Positions 32,220 to 41,556 of a DNA stretch of 64,000 nucleotides are shown piece after piece; position 1 is the first letter of the stretch, and each line of letters opens with the position of its first letter. Source of the DNA: Methylotenera sp. (GTDB lineage: Bacteria > Pseudomonadota > Gammaproteobacteria > Burkholderiales > Methylophilaceae); the NCBI GenBank assembly GCA_013141075.1, contig JABFRQ010000005.1, positions 62,001 through 126,000 on the forward strand, read 5' to 3'. The notes below the pieces were generated by a model that ran no database searches, was not told the origin of the DNA, and saw only the letters and a program-made list of their open reading frames with translations. A program made the translations under genes and the position numbers.

Positions 32220-32954
32220 TTAACACCAATCTGGGCTAGGTAGCGCAGAAAATACTTTTTTCAAGCCATCACCCCAGCCTTTTCTAATTTCTGCGTAATA
32301 CGGGTCATTTTCGGTAATGCGTTCTTTGCAATCTGCATGCAAACTATCTGTACGATAAAGTAGCATATCTATTGGTGCGGCGACTGAAACGTTGCTTCGT
32401 ATGGTGGAATCAAATGAAATCAGCAAACACTTTACTGCATCCATCATCTCGGTATTGTATTTCACCACGCGGTCAATAATCGGCTTGCCATATTTGGTTT
32501 CACCAATTTGAAAATACGGAGTTTCGCTGCATGTTTCTATAAAATTACCAGCGGCGTACACGTTAAATAGTCTCGGCTTTTCGCCTTTGATTTGCCCGCC
32601 GAGTAAAATACTCGCGCTAAAGTCTATATTGTGATTTTTTAAGTATTCGGCATCACGCTCGAACGCAGCGCGTAATTCTGCACCCACTAAGCCCGCCGCC
32701 TCAAATAAGCTGGCTACATTATGTAAGTGTTTACTATCTTTTAGATTTCTTTGAATAGCCGCTTTTAAATGCCCAATCACCGATTGCGTAATTGCCAAAT
32801 TTCCTGCCGTCATTAACACAATCACTCGGTCATTTTTCACTTCAAACACGTGCATTTTTGGCGAGATGGCCACTTGATCTACCCCCGCATTGGTGCGGGT
32901 GTCAGAGGCAAATACCAAGCCTTGTTCTAGTAATAATCCTACGCAATACGTCAT
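32220..32954 (-). CDS. Anbu-type proteasome-related peptidase
   Basis: Anbu is an Ntn-hydrolase related to proteasome beta subunits and HslV. The 244-residue protein starts MTYCVGLLLEQGLVFASDTR. Removal of Met would expose Thr as the catalytic N-terminal nucleophile, with Asp at 18 and a Lys at about 33 (SPKMHVF) in the family positions. The length matches COG3484-type proteins. It lies downstream of the ATP-grasp, alpha-E, transglutaminase and DUF2721 genes, an association known for Anbu, and directly upstream of gmk. Substrate is not known. Confidence 0.92.
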   Translation of the reverse strand: MTYCVGLLLEQGLVFASDTRTNAGVDQVAISPKMHVFEVKNDRVIVLMTAGNLAITQSVIGHLKAAIQRNLKDSKHLHNVASLFEAAGLVGAELRAAFERDAEYLKNHNIDFSASILLGGQIKGEKPRLFNVYAAGNFIETCSETPYFQIGETKYGKPIIDRVVKYNTEMMDAVKCLLISFDSTIRSNVSVAAPIDMLLYRTDSLHADCKERITENDPYYAEIRKGWGDGLKKVFSALPSPDWC

Positions 32955-33026
32955 AACGAACTCTTAAATCTACTTAAATAATCAAGCTGAAATCATACCA
33001 TTAGCTTGATATTACTTGTATGGCTT

Positions 33027-33488
33027 TTAAGCCCTGTCGTTTAAATCTTGCCGATGGCGGGTAATCACTTCTTGTGAGGCTAAAATAATTTCTCTCAAAA
33101 AGAAAAGCAAGCCAAAAATCAATGAGAACATGGCGGTAATAAAGGTCATCAACACAAAGCCTGATAAGGGTATGCCAATGGCCACGCCTATAAATATGGC
33201 GGCAATGGCTAAAGCCACGCACAAGCCCGCGAAAATAAACAAGCCAACAGACCAACGCATCCACGAGGTTCTGAGCGCAATGAGGTCTAGCTCTTCTAAA
33301 AAACTTTTGCGCTGTTCTGCATTTAAAGTATTTAGAGTTCTGGCGCGGTCTATCGCACGGCTTAGGCGATTCACTAGCACACCGAGAATTGAGCCTATGC
33401 CTGTGAGTAAAAATACAGGGGCGACCGCATCACGAATGGCGGTAGAAACATCGTGGATGTCTGAGGGTGAACTGAATATCATCAACAA
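33027..33488 (-). CDS. DUF2721 family membrane protein
   Basis: A 153-residue membrane protein with three hydrophobic segments: near 23-42 (AVAPVFLLTGIGSILGVLVN), 76-100 and 106-130. The charged cytoplasmic loop between the first two contains RLSRAIDRARTLN and ALRTSWMRWS, the pattern of DUF2721. It stands between the transglutaminase and the Anbu gene in the same direction, so it is part of the cluster. Function unknown. M3 is a possible alternative start. Confidence 0.85.
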   Translation of the reverse strand: MLMIFSSPSDIHDVSTAIRDAVAPVFLLTGIGSILGVLVNRLSRAIDRARTLNTLNAEQRKSFLEELDLIALRTSWMRWSVGLFIFAGLCVALAIAAIFIGVAIGIPLSGFVLMTFITAMFSLIFGLLFFLREIILASQEVITRHRQDLNDRA

Positions 33489-33497
33489 ATAAGCAAT

Positions 33498-34373
33498 TTA
33501 TTGTTGTGCTTGCTGTGCTTGCCGCATCAACTCTGCATTTTTGACTAATTCAGCAGTATCAATATGCCGTTGTTGGCTAATTGGCACGCCAGCTTGATTC
33601 ACAATCACGCTACTCGCCATGCCTTCTACCCCGCCGCCAGAGCGCATGCCGCCTACGGGGCTGGCGCTACGGTAATCTAAACCTGTGGCTAGCCGCACAT
33701 GCGTTTCACCTGCGCGGCAACCATTAGAAACATCAAAACTTTGCCAGCCGCCATTGGTTAAAAATACGTCTGCCCATGCGTGCGTTTGCATTAGGCTGCC
33801 ATCGGCGGTAAATAAATAGCCGCTCACATAACGCGCTGGCAAGCCTATGCTACGACAGCACGCAATAAAAATATGTGCATGATCTTGGCATACGCCTTGC
33901 CCAAGGTTAAATGCCTCAATGGCTGAAGTGGTCACTTGTGTTGCGCCTGTGAGGTAATTAACGCGCGCTAAAAGCGTGTGCATCATGGTTTCTAGCGCGG
34001 CGCACTGGGCATACACGTCTGTTTTAAACGGTGCAGCAAAGGCACGTATGGCTTCGTCATGCATGGTGAGCGGCGTATCGCGCAGGTAAATGGCGAGCGG
34101 TAAATTTTGGTGTTGCGAAATCTCTTCTAAACCAGTTTCAACTTCGCCCATGGCGACAATTAAAATCTCTTGATGTGGTTTATCTACCACTAGCGTATGC
34201 GTGCTGTTGCCGTAAGCATCTTCAGTGGGATGCAACGCGCCTGCGACTTTAATATCCCAACGTTTAACGTGCTGGCCAAAGCCATTTTGTGGCGTTAGGC
34301 GTAGTTGCTGTATGGTGTAGTTGACCGTGTCGCTATACGCATAGCGCGTGTGGTGTTCGATGCTAAGTAACAT
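33498..34373 (-). CDS. transglutaminase-like cysteine protease family protein
   Basis: The 291-residue protein has an N-terminal beta domain (LLSIEHHTRYAYSDTVNYTI and LRLTPQNG, the bacterial transglutaminase-like N region). The transglutaminase core follows with the catalytic triad: Cys in GQGVCQDHAH, His in THAWADVF and Asp in FDVSNGC. Such proteins usually hydrolyse or exchange peptide bonds. It overlaps closely with the alpha-E gene (2-base gap) and belongs to the ATP-grasp/alpha-E/transglutaminase/Anbu group. Confidence 0.93.
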   Translation of the reverse strand: MLLSIEHHTRYAYSDTVNYTIQQLRLTPQNGFGQHVKRWDIKVAGALHPTEDAYGNSTHTLVVDKPHQEILIVAMGEVETGLEEISQHQNLPLAIYLRDTPLTMHDEAIRAFAAPFKTDVYAQCAALETMMHTLLARVNYLTGATQVTTSAIEAFNLGQGVCQDHAHIFIACCRSIGLPARYVSGYLFTADGSLMQTHAWADVFLTNGGWQSFDVSNGCRAGETHVRLATGLDYRSASPVGGMRSGGGVEGMASSVIVNQAGVPISQQRHIDTAELVKNAELMRQAQQAQQ

Positions 34374-34375
34374 AT

Positions 34376-35335
34376 TTAAGTCGCAATACTAAAAAAAGTT
34401 TTGTGTATTTCTGCACCAAGTTTGTTATTAGATTTTACAAATTCATCTAAAAACTCATGCAAACCGTGCTGAAAAATATCGCGCATTTTGCCAAAGCGTA
34501 ATTTTGCGTGTAGCTCGCCTGCCATGCGTTTGCATTCTGTAGTGCGTGCGCCCGAAAGCTGCTCTAAAATTGGCGTAATTTCATCAAAACAAGCGTGTAA
34601 TGAACGCGGCATATCGCGCCTTAACACTAATAATTCCGCGACTCTCCATGGCTCAATGGTGTCGCTATAGATTTTTTGGTAGGCCTGAAAAGCCGATACT
34701 GAACGCAACACTGCGCTCCATTCGTAATAATCTACCGCGCCGCCAATTTCTTCTTGCTCGGGCAATAATAAATGGTATTTCACATCAAGCAAGCGCGCTG
34801 TATTGTCGGCGCGCTCGATAAACGTGCCGAGGCGCACAAAACTAAAAGCATCATCGCGCAACATGGTGCCAAAGCACACGCCTCTAAATAAGTGCGAGCG
34901 TGCTTTTACCCAATCACAAAATTCACGCAGGCCATTTTTGGCCAAATCTTGGCCGATAAATTGGCTGAATTCTAGCCAAAGAGCGTTGATATTTTCCCAA
35001 GTTTCAGAAGTCATCGCCACGCGCACAGCATGCGCATTTTCGCGTGCGCTACGCAGTGAGTTGTAAATGCTAGAAGGGTTATTTTCATCCATCGCTAAGT
35101 AATGAATCACCCCTGCTGCGGTGTATTCATCATTGTCACGCTGAAAATAATCACGTTCATAGGCTTCTACATTGCCAGAAATCTCTAACGCGGGCAGCCA
35201 CAGTGCTGCTTCAGATTCTGCCGCATTTGGCACGAGCGACATGTTATAAGTGACATCTAACACGCGCGCCATATTTTCTGCACGCTCTATGTAACGTGCC
35301 ATCCAATAAAGGTGATCTGCCGTCCTACTTAACAT
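34376..35335 (-). CDS. alpha-E domain protein
   Basis: A 319-residue all-helical protein with the alpha-E signature MLSRTADHLYWMARYIERAENMARVLDV (in parts: DHLYWMARYIERAEN), followed by RLGTFIERADNTARLLDVKYH near the centre. Alpha-E proteins always travel with the circularly permuted ATP-grasp enzyme and are thought to assist it. The gene lies 9 bases after the ATP-grasp gene and 2 before the transglutaminase gene, so translation is likely coupled. Confidence 0.93.
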   Translation of the reverse strand: MLSRTADHLYWMARYIERAENMARVLDVTYNMSLVPNAAESEAALWLPALEISGNVEAYERDYFQRDNDEYTAAGVIHYLAMDENNPSSIYNSLRSARENAHAVRVAMTSETWENINALWLEFSQFIGQDLAKNGLREFCDWVKARSHLFRGVCFGTMLRDDAFSFVRLGTFIERADNTARLLDVKYHLLLPEQEEIGGAVDYYEWSAVLRSVSAFQAYQKIYSDTIEPWRVAELLVLRRDMPRSLHACFDEITPILEQLSGARTTECKRMAGELHAKLRFGKMRDIFQHGLHEFLDEFVKSNNKLGAEIHKTFFSIAT

Positions 35336-35344
35336 AAAGCTTCC

Positions 35345-36856
35345 TTAACATGTTGCCACCTCTATATTCGTTTCTACTTTACCGCGCACATCAGGCATTT
35401 GCTTTTGCACTTCTTGATGCTCCTCTTGCAATACCCAAGTGTCTTTAGTGCCGCCGCCTTGCGATGAATTCACCACTAGCGAGCCTTCCTTCATCGCCAC
35501 GCGACACAATGCACCTGGCACCAGGGTGACGGTTTTACCTGATAATACAAACGGCCGTAAATCCACATGGCGCGGCGCAATGCCTGCTTCAACCAAAGTG
35601 GGGCAAGTTGAAAGCGCTAATGTAGGCTGTGCAATATAATTAGTAGGGTTGGCAATAATGCGCTGTTTAAAGTTTTCTAACTCTTTTTTACTTGCCGCTG
35701 GGCCGACCAACATGCCGTAGCCGCCTGAGCCTTGCACTTCTTTCACCACTAGCTCGGCCAAATTACCTAATGTGTAAGCCAAATCATCGGCTTTGCTTAA
35801 TTCGTAAGTTGGCACATTTTCTAACAGAGGCTCTTCGCCTAAATAAAACTTAATCATGGCAGGCACATGAATGTAAGTGGATTTATCATCCGCCACGCCC
35901 GTGCCTACGGCGTTTGCCAGCGTCACTCCACCATTGCGATACACCGAAAGCAAGCCTGGTACGCCCAACATAGAATTGGCATTGAATACCAGCGGGTCTA
36001 GGTAATCATCATCAATGCGTCGGTAAATCACATCCACACGTTGCGGGCCTTGCGTGGTGCGCATGTACACAGCATTGTTGCGCACAAATAAATCAGGGCC
36101 TTCTACCAGTTCAACACCCATTTGTTGCGCTAAAAACGCATGCTCAAAATATGCGCTGTTGTATGCGCCTGGCGACAGCACCACTACAGTAGGCTCATGC
36201 ACGCCAGCCTGCGCCACGGCGCGTAAATTTTTGAGTAACACTTGCGGATAATGGTCAACAGGCGCAATAGAATAACGGCGGAATAATTCAGGAAACAGCC
36301 GCATCATCATTTTGCGGTCTTCTAACATATAAGATACACCAGAGGGCGTGCGTAAATTATCTTCAAGCACATAAAACTGCGACTCGCTGGTACGCACTAA
36401 ATCAATGCCTGCAATGTGCGCATAAATTTGCTGCGGCACATCCACACCAAACATCTCGGGGCGATATTGCGAATGCGATAAAATGCTGGCTGGCACAATA
36501 CCTGCGCGAATGATTTCTTGCTGATGATAAATATCATGCAAAAACATATTGAGCGCACGCACGCGCTGAATTGCACCTGCCGAAAGCTTAGACCACTCTT
36601 GCGCTGCCAAAATACGCGGCACCACATCAAACGGAATCAGCCGCTCGGCGCCGTCATCCTCGCCATACACGTTAAACGTAATGCCCACACGGCGAAACAA
36701 CACTTCCGCCTCTTGGCGTTTGCTGTCTAATAAATCACGCGGAATGCTGTTTAGCCAATGCTGATAAGCCGTATAGATTTGGCGTACATCGGGCATATTT
36801 GAATTTGCAGCATTAAGCTGCATTTCATCAAAAAAAGTGGGAGTAGATTTTTGCAT
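35345..36856 (-). CDS. circularly permuted ATP-grasp ligase
   Basis: A 503-residue enzyme of the COG2308 type, predicted to form peptide or amide bonds with ATP. Visible blocks: GVSYMLEDRKMMMRLFPELF, DVIYRRIDDDYLDPL, NAVGTGVADDKSTYIHVPAM, ELVVKEVQGSGGYGML (nucleotide loop with GSGGYGM) and LRPFVLSGKTVTLVPGALCRVA. SSQGGGTKDTWV lies near the end. These are all family hallmarks. It is first in the cluster and sets the order ATP-grasp, alpha-E, transglutaminase, DUF2721, Anbu. The product is unknown. Confidence 0.93.
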   Translation of the reverse strand: MQKSTPTFFDEMQLNAANSNMPDVRQIYTAYQHWLNSIPRDLLDSKRQEAEVLFRRVGITFNVYGEDDGAERLIPFDVVPRILAAQEWSKLSAGAIQRVRALNMFLHDIYHQQEIIRAGIVPASILSHSQYRPEMFGVDVPQQIYAHIAGIDLVRTSESQFYVLEDNLRTPSGVSYMLEDRKMMMRLFPELFRRYSIAPVDHYPQVLLKNLRAVAQAGVHEPTVVVLSPGAYNSAYFEHAFLAQQMGVELVEGPDLFVRNNAVYMRTTQGPQRVDVIYRRIDDDYLDPLVFNANSMLGVPGLLSVYRNGGVTLANAVGTGVADDKSTYIHVPAMIKFYLGEEPLLENVPTYELSKADDLAYTLGNLAELVVKEVQGSGGYGMLVGPAASKKELENFKQRIIANPTNYIAQPTLALSTCPTLVEAGIAPRHVDLRPFVLSGKTVTLVPGALCRVAMKEGSLVVNSSQGGGTKDTWVLQEEHQEVQKQMPDVRGKVETNIEVATC

Positions 36857-37042
36857 GCATTTAAGCCTTTACTATATATAAAGACTTAAGCAAATGGCAT
36901 GCCAGATTATTTGTCAAACAAAATCAAATGGTTACACAATGCTCTATTGGTATTTTGTTTTTACGCCTCAAAAAAGTGCTAAATAAACACCATCAACATC
37001 AGGCTTTGCACTTAATTAGGGCGATGTAATACGTTAAATAAC

Positions 37043-37909
37043 TTATTCAATATTCTGAATTTGCTCGCGCATTTGTTCAATAAGCACTTTTAGCTCCATT
37101 GACACCTGTGTGGTTTGCACAGAAACAGATTTTGAACCCAAAGTATTGGCTTCGCGGTTGAGTTCTTGCATCAAAAAATCTAAGCGTTTACCCGCTGGCG
37201 CATCGCTATTTAAAATACGTTTTACTTCTGAAACATGTGCGGTTAGTCGCGTGAGTTCTTCATCTACATCAATGCGTTGTGCAAACAATACCAGCTCTTG
37301 TGCTACGCGCTCTGGGTCTATGCTTTTTAAAGTTTCTTGCAATTTATTTTCTAGCTTCGCTTGATATTCTTTAGTGAGTGCAGGCAAGAGTGGTTTTACT
37401 TTTTCAACCAAACCTTCAATTTGGTTAATTCTATCTAAAATCAAAGTTTTGAGCTTGTCGCCTTCACGTGCGCGCGAAGCGTTGAGGTCTTGCAAGCCTT
37501 GCTGGACTAGTTTTTTGACGTCTTCCAATAATGTGTCTTGCCCAATGGCATCACTTAACACCACGCCTGGCCAACGTAAAATATCCGCCATACTTAATTC
37601 ACGACTTTGCGGAAAATGCACCTTCGCTTTTTCCTGCATTGCGGATAATTGCTGCATGAGCGCTTCATCTAATTGCGTAGCTTGATTTGCTTGCGCACGT
37701 TGGATTAAATTCACTTTGCACTCAATTTTGCCACGGCTTAATTGCGCGCTAATTTGCTCGCGAATGAGGGGTTCAAAAGCTCTTAAATTTTCATCTAGCT
37801 TAAAATGCAAATCTAAATAACGGCTATTGACCGCGCGTAGCTCTAATAGCAGCGTGGCGCTTTCTAAGGGTTGTTCTAGCGCGGCAAAGCCTGTCATGCT
37901 GAATGTCAT
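37043..37909 (-). CDS. yicC: YicC/YloC family endoribonuclease
   Basis: YicC proteins are reported endoribonucleases linked to small-RNA turnover. The 288-residue protein begins MTFSMTGFAALEQP and has ELRAVNSRYLDLHFKLDE at about 26-43. The C-terminal signature GKRLDFLMQELNREANTLGSKS is typical, with VSMELKVLIEQMREQIQNIE after it. Usually adjacent to gmk. Here the ATP-grasp/Anbu cluster lies between them. It is divergent from the kinase gene. Confidence 0.94.
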   Translation of the reverse strand: MTFSMTGFAALEQPLESATLLLELRAVNSRYLDLHFKLDENLRAFEPLIREQISAQLSRGKIECKVNLIQRAQANQATQLDEALMQQLSAMQEKAKVHFPQSRELSMADILRWPGVVLSDAIGQDTLLEDVKKLVQQGLQDLNASRAREGDKLKTLILDRINQIEGLVEKVKPLLPALTKEYQAKLENKLQETLKSIDPERVAQELVLFAQRIDVDEELTRLTAHVSEVKRILNSDAPAGKRLDFLMQELNREANTLGSKSVSVQTTQVSMELKVLIEQMREQIQNIE

Positions 37910-38060
37910 GTGTTTACTTCCTAATAAATGCTGGTGAAATTGGCATCATGTTATCAAATGTGCACTGCTTCATGCCAAAATAAAGCACAAATAACTTTAA
38001 TTACAATCAATTACACGTTATATTGCTGTTTGAATCATTAGCCTAAGCAAACATTAAACA

Positions 38061-38996
38061 GTGTCTATCAATAAAACTTTAGCCCTTCCAGCTGGCTACC
38101 AGCTACAAGATTACGAAATCAGAAAAGTCTTGAGTTCTGGCGGCTTTAGCTTTGTCTATTTGGCACGTGATAAAGACAAAAAAACAGTCGCTATTAAAGA
38201 ATACCTGCCAACATCCATCGCGCAACGCGCTGAAAATGCAACGGTACTGCCAAATGCGGATGATGTGGCATTATTTAGGCACGGCCTAAAATGTTTTTTT
38301 GATGAAGGTTTATCGCTCGCCAAAATTGACCATAAAAATATTGTGCGCGTGTTAAATTTCTTTCGCGCCAATGAAACCGTGTATATGGTCATGCAGTATG
38401 AGCGCGGAAAATCATTGCAAGACTATATTTTAGAACATCAAGGTTTAGTTTCTGAGCAATTTATTAGGCGTGTATTTGGTGAGCTTTCTAATGGCTTGCG
38501 CGAAGTGCATACCCAAAAGCTTTTACATTTAGACATTAAACCCGCCAACATCTATATTAGGCTCGATGGCTCACCTGTATTGCTTGATTTTGGCTCTGCC
38601 CGCCAAGCCTTAAATGAAAATTTATCCAAATCTTCACCAAGCTACACGCCTGGCTTTGCTTCACCAGAGCAATATTATGATAGAAAATTGCTAGGCCCAT
38701 GGAGTGATATTTATAGCATTGGTGCTACCATGTATTCTTGCTTAACACGCACTTCGCCCCCAGCAGCCAATCAACGCATTAAAAACGATTTACTCACCCC
38801 AGCAACTAAGCTTGGTAAAGATACTTATTCTCAAAACTTGCTAGAAATTATCGATAAATGCTTGAGTTTAGACTATCTCGAACGACCGCAAAGCGTATTT
38901 TCTTTGCAAAAATCCCTATTAGAATATACGCCTGAGCCCAAGAAAAAACCCAGTTTTATGAATAAAATTGTTGATGCTCTGAATAAACCTTTATAA
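38061..38996 (+). CDS. serine/threonine protein kinase
   Basis: The 311-residue protein is almost entirely a eukaryotic-type kinase domain. It has a modified Gly-rich loop SSGGFSFVYLA (about 25-35), Lys46 in VAIKEY, the catalytic loop HLDIKPAN with His156 and Asp158, and DFGSAR. SPEQYYDRKLLGPWSDIYSIG forms the P+1 region. No transmembrane or sensor domain follows, so it is likely cytosolic. The start is GTG. A PP2C phosphatase gene follows 23 bases later, giving a kinase-phosphatase pair ahead of rph-rdgB-hemW, an order seen in other betaproteobacteria. Confidence 0.95.
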   Translation: MSINKTLALPAGYQLQDYEIRKVLSSGGFSFVYLARDKDKKTVAIKEYLPTSIAQRAENATVLPNADDVALFRHGLKCFFDEGLSLAKIDHKNIVRVLNFFRANETVYMVMQYERGKSLQDYILEHQGLVSEQFIRRVFGELSNGLREVHTQKLLHLDIKPANIYIRLDGSPVLLDFGSARQALNENLSKSSPSYTPGFASPEQYYDRKLLGPWSDIYSIGATMYSCLTRTSPPAANQRIKNDLLTPATKLGKDTYSQNLLEIIDKCLSLDYLERPQSVFSLQKSLLEYTPEPKKKPSFMNKIVDALNKPL

Positions 38997-39019
38997 ATTA
39001 AGTAAGCAAATCAGCCCGT

Positions 39020-39946
39020 ATGAAATTTACTATCTACCAAAATAGCCGCCAAGGACCACGCCAATATAATCAAGACAGATTAGCCTATTCGTATAGCAAA
39101 GACGCCCTATTGCTTGTGGTGGCCGATGGCATGGGCGGGCATCGGCATGGTGAAGTTGCAGCCCAGCTTGCTGTAAACGCGATGACTGAGGCTTTTCAAC
39201 GTTTGGCAGTGCCTACGCTATCTTCACCTGCTAAGTTTTTAATTGACCATATTCAGCAAATTCACGACATGATAGACCAACTCACGCAAGACCGTGAAAT
39301 GCTTGAGTCCCCACGCACCACCATTGTGGCGGCTGTAGTGCAGCGCGGCATGCTGTATTGCGCACATGTGGGCGATTCACGGCTCTACCATTTTCGTGAT
39401 GGGCATTTATTGCACCGCACTGAAGACCACTCTATTGTGCAATCACTCTACAACAAAGGCATGATTGAAAAAGGCGATATGTCATCGCACCCTTATCGGC
39501 ACAAGGTTTATAGCTGTTTAGGCGGCGATACACCGCCTAAAATTGACCTTTCTGACAGGCAAGAGTTGGCTGAGGGTGACACCATTTTATTATGCACCGA
39601 TGGCGTTTGGGATCCACTCACCGATGAGCAAATTAAGCTCATCCTTAATGGTGAAAACATTACCAACAACGTCACCGCGTTACTAGACCAAGCAGAATCA
39701 GTCAGCAAAGAGCGTGGAGATAATATGAGTGCAATTGGCTTGCAATGGGGTGATAAACTCAATAGTAATTTAGCCGTTTCAACCGTCACCATGGCGATGG
39801 GCGCAACTACAACCATCATGAACCCCGTCACACACCCAAGTGACCTCAACCAAGACGATGCTTCAGGCCCTGATTTAACTGACGATGAAATTGAAAAAAC
39901 CATCGCCGAAATTCAAGCAGCCCTGAGCAAGACCAAGCGCCTCTAA
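39020..39946 (+). CDS. PP2C-family serine/threonine phosphatase
   Basis: The 308-residue protein has PP2C metal-binding motifs: NQDRL with Asp19, [13 protein letters not shown] with Asp36, [26 protein letters not shown] and GDNMSAIGL. The last 60 residues, rich in Thr/Met and acidic residues, lie outside the domain. It most likely reverses the action of the kinase encoded 23 bases upstream. It ends 43 bases before rph. Confidence 0.95.
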   Translation: MKFTIYQNSRQGPRQYNQDRLAYSYSKDALLLVVADGMGGHRHGEVAAQLAVNAMTEAFQRLAVPTLSSPAKFLIDHIQQIHDMIDQLTQDREMLESPRTTIVAAVVQRGMLYCAHVGDSRLYHFRDGHLLHRTEDHSIVQSLYNKGMIEKGDMSSHPYRHKVYSCLGGDTPPKIDLSDRQELAEGDTILLCTDGVWDPLTDEQIKLILNGENITNNVTALLDQAESVSKERGDNMSAIGLQWGDKLNSNLAVSTVTMAMGATTTIMNPVTHPSDLNQDDASGPDLTDDEIEKTIAEIQAALSKTKRL

Positions 39947-39989
39947 AATAGATGGCCCGCAAACTACTGTAAATTTAGGATTTAAACTA

Positions 39990-40730
39990 ATGCAAGCCAG
40001 CAATATTAGACCCAGCCAACGCGCCAATAATCAACTGCGCAATGTTGAAATTATTCGCCATTACACTAAGCATGCTGAAGGCTCAGTATTAGTAAAATTT
40101 GGCGACACGCACGTACTTTGCACCGCCAGCGTTGAAGAACGCGTACCAGGTTTTTTAAAAGGTAAAGGCCAAGGTTGGGTGACTGCTGAATACGGCATGT
40201 TACCGCGCTCTACAGGCAGCCGCATGGATAGAGAAGCAGCCAAAGGCAAGCAAAGCGGCCGCACACAAGAAATTCAACGCTTAATCGGCCGTAGTTTGCG
40301 GGCGATTATTGATTTAGAAAAATTAGGCGAGCGGTCAATCCAAATCGATTGCGATGTGATTCAAGCTGATGGCGGCACGCGCACTGCCAGCATTACAGGG
40401 GCTTATGTGGCATTGCAAGATGCGATTTCTACTTTATTGAAAAGTGGAAAAATCACAGAAAACCCACTTAAACAAGCCGTGGCAGCGATCTCTGTTGGTG
40501 TTTACAAAGGTCAGCCCGTGTTAGATTTAGACTATATTGAAGATTCAGATTGCGATACCGATATGAACGTGGTCATGACCGCAGATGGCGGCTTTGTGGA
40601 AATTCAAGGTACCGCTGAGGGCGAGCCATTTGCACGCGATACCATGAACAGCATGCTAGATTTAGCTGCCAGCGGCATTACCGATTTACTTAACCAACAA
40701 TTAGCCGCACTAAATAACGATTCTAAATAA
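39990..40730 (+). CDS. rph: ribonuclease PH
   Basis: RNase PH trims tRNA 3' ends by phosphorolysis. The 246-residue protein has [26 protein letters not shown] (in parts [11 protein letters not shown] and [14 protein letters not shown]), [31 protein letters not shown], and [17 protein letters not shown], all family hallmarks. Normal length. The stop codon is directly followed by the rdgB ATG, so they are coupled. Confidence 0.97.
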   Translation: MQASNIRPSQRANNQLRNVEIIRHYTKHAEGSVLVKFGDTHVLCTASVEERVPGFLKGKGQGWVTAEYGMLPRSTGSRMDREAAKGKQSGRTQEIQRLIGRSLRAIIDLEKLGERSIQIDCDVIQADGGTRTASITGAYVALQDAISTLLKSGKITENPLKQAVAAISVGVYKGQPVLDLDYIEDSDCDTDMNVVMTADGGFVEIQGTAEGEPFARDTMNSMLDLAASGITDLLNQQLAALNNDSK

Positions 40731-41327
40731 ATGATAGAAAAATTAGTCATTGCAACTGGCAACAAAGGTAAATTGCTCGAGATTCAAGCGTTATTTGCAC
40801 CACTGAATATTGAAATAATACCTCAGTCTGCATTTAACGTTTCTGAAGCCGCAGAGCCACATTGCACGTTCATAGAAAATGCGCTGGCTAAAGCGCGCCA
40901 CGCCAGCCTTGCTACGGGCTTACCAGCCTTGGCTGATGATTCTGGCTTGTGTTTAGAAGCCTTACAAGGCGCGCCAGGTGTGCACTCTGCTTACTTTGCG
41001 GGTGAGCCTAGAAGCGATGAGAATAATAATGCGCATTTGCTTAAAACCTTAAAGCAGCATGAAAATCGCTTTGCTTATTATTATTGCTGCTTAGTGCTAG
41101 TGCGCAAGCATGACGACCCGCAGCCCTTAATTGCTGAAGGTATTTGGAAAGGCGCAATATTGAAAAAAGCACGTGGAAACGACGGTTTTGGCTACGACCC
41201 CTACTTTTTAGATAGCATGACAGGGAAATCTGCCGCAGAATTAAGCGTAGAAATTAAAAATAAAATCAGCCATCGCGGCCAAGCATTGCGTAAAATGTTG
41301 CATTTAATTGAACACTCAACTTATTAG
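40731..41327 (+). CDS. rdgB: dITP/XTP pyrophosphatase (RdgB/HAM1)
   Basis: It removes deaminated purine nucleotides such as dITP from the pool. The 198-residue protein has the N-terminal VIATGNKGKLLEIQALF, then ENALAKARHAS, LADDSGLCLEALQGAPG with the catalytic Asp, GNDGFGYDPYF and KNKISHRGQAL. It begins immediately after the rph stop. Confidence 0.97.
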   Translation: MIEKLVIATGNKGKLLEIQALFAPLNIEIIPQSAFNVSEAAEPHCTFIENALAKARHASLATGLPALADDSGLCLEALQGAPGVHSAYFAGEPRSDENNNAHLLKTLKQHENRFAYYYCCLVLVRKHDDPQPLIAEGIWKGAILKKARGNDGFGYDPYFLDSMTGKSAAELSVEIKNKISHRGQALRKMLHLIEHSTY

Positions 41328-41336
41328 CAATCGCAT

Positions 41337-41549
41337 ATGAAACCTTTACCAACATGGCTACGCGATGATAAAAGCATCGTCGCCTGCACCGAAAAAATCA
41401 GAGTGATGCAAGAAAACTTTGAAGAAATTGAACAAATCGTCCAAGATGCGTTTGAAGACGGCTTGCTGATGGAAGTAAGTGAAAGCCAAATGCGTGAGGC
41501 TTTACATAAGCTAGTGGATACGCTAAAAAACCCCTACAAAAAAACCTAA
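41337..41549 (+). CDS. small acidic helical protein of unknown function
   Basis: I do not recognise this 70-residue protein. It is predicted mostly helical, acidic in the middle (QENFEEIEQIVQDAFEDGLLMEVSE), with a basic C-terminal end (KNPYKKT) and no membrane segment. It starts 9 bases after rdgB and ends 7 before hemW, in the same direction, which supports a real co-transcribed gene. It could be a small accessory protein; nothing more can be said. Confidence 0.65.
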   Translation: MKPLPTWLRDDKSIVACTEKIRVMQENFEEIEQIVQDAFEDGLLMEVSESQMREALHKLVDTLKNPYKKT

Positions 41550-41556
41550 GCTGCCG

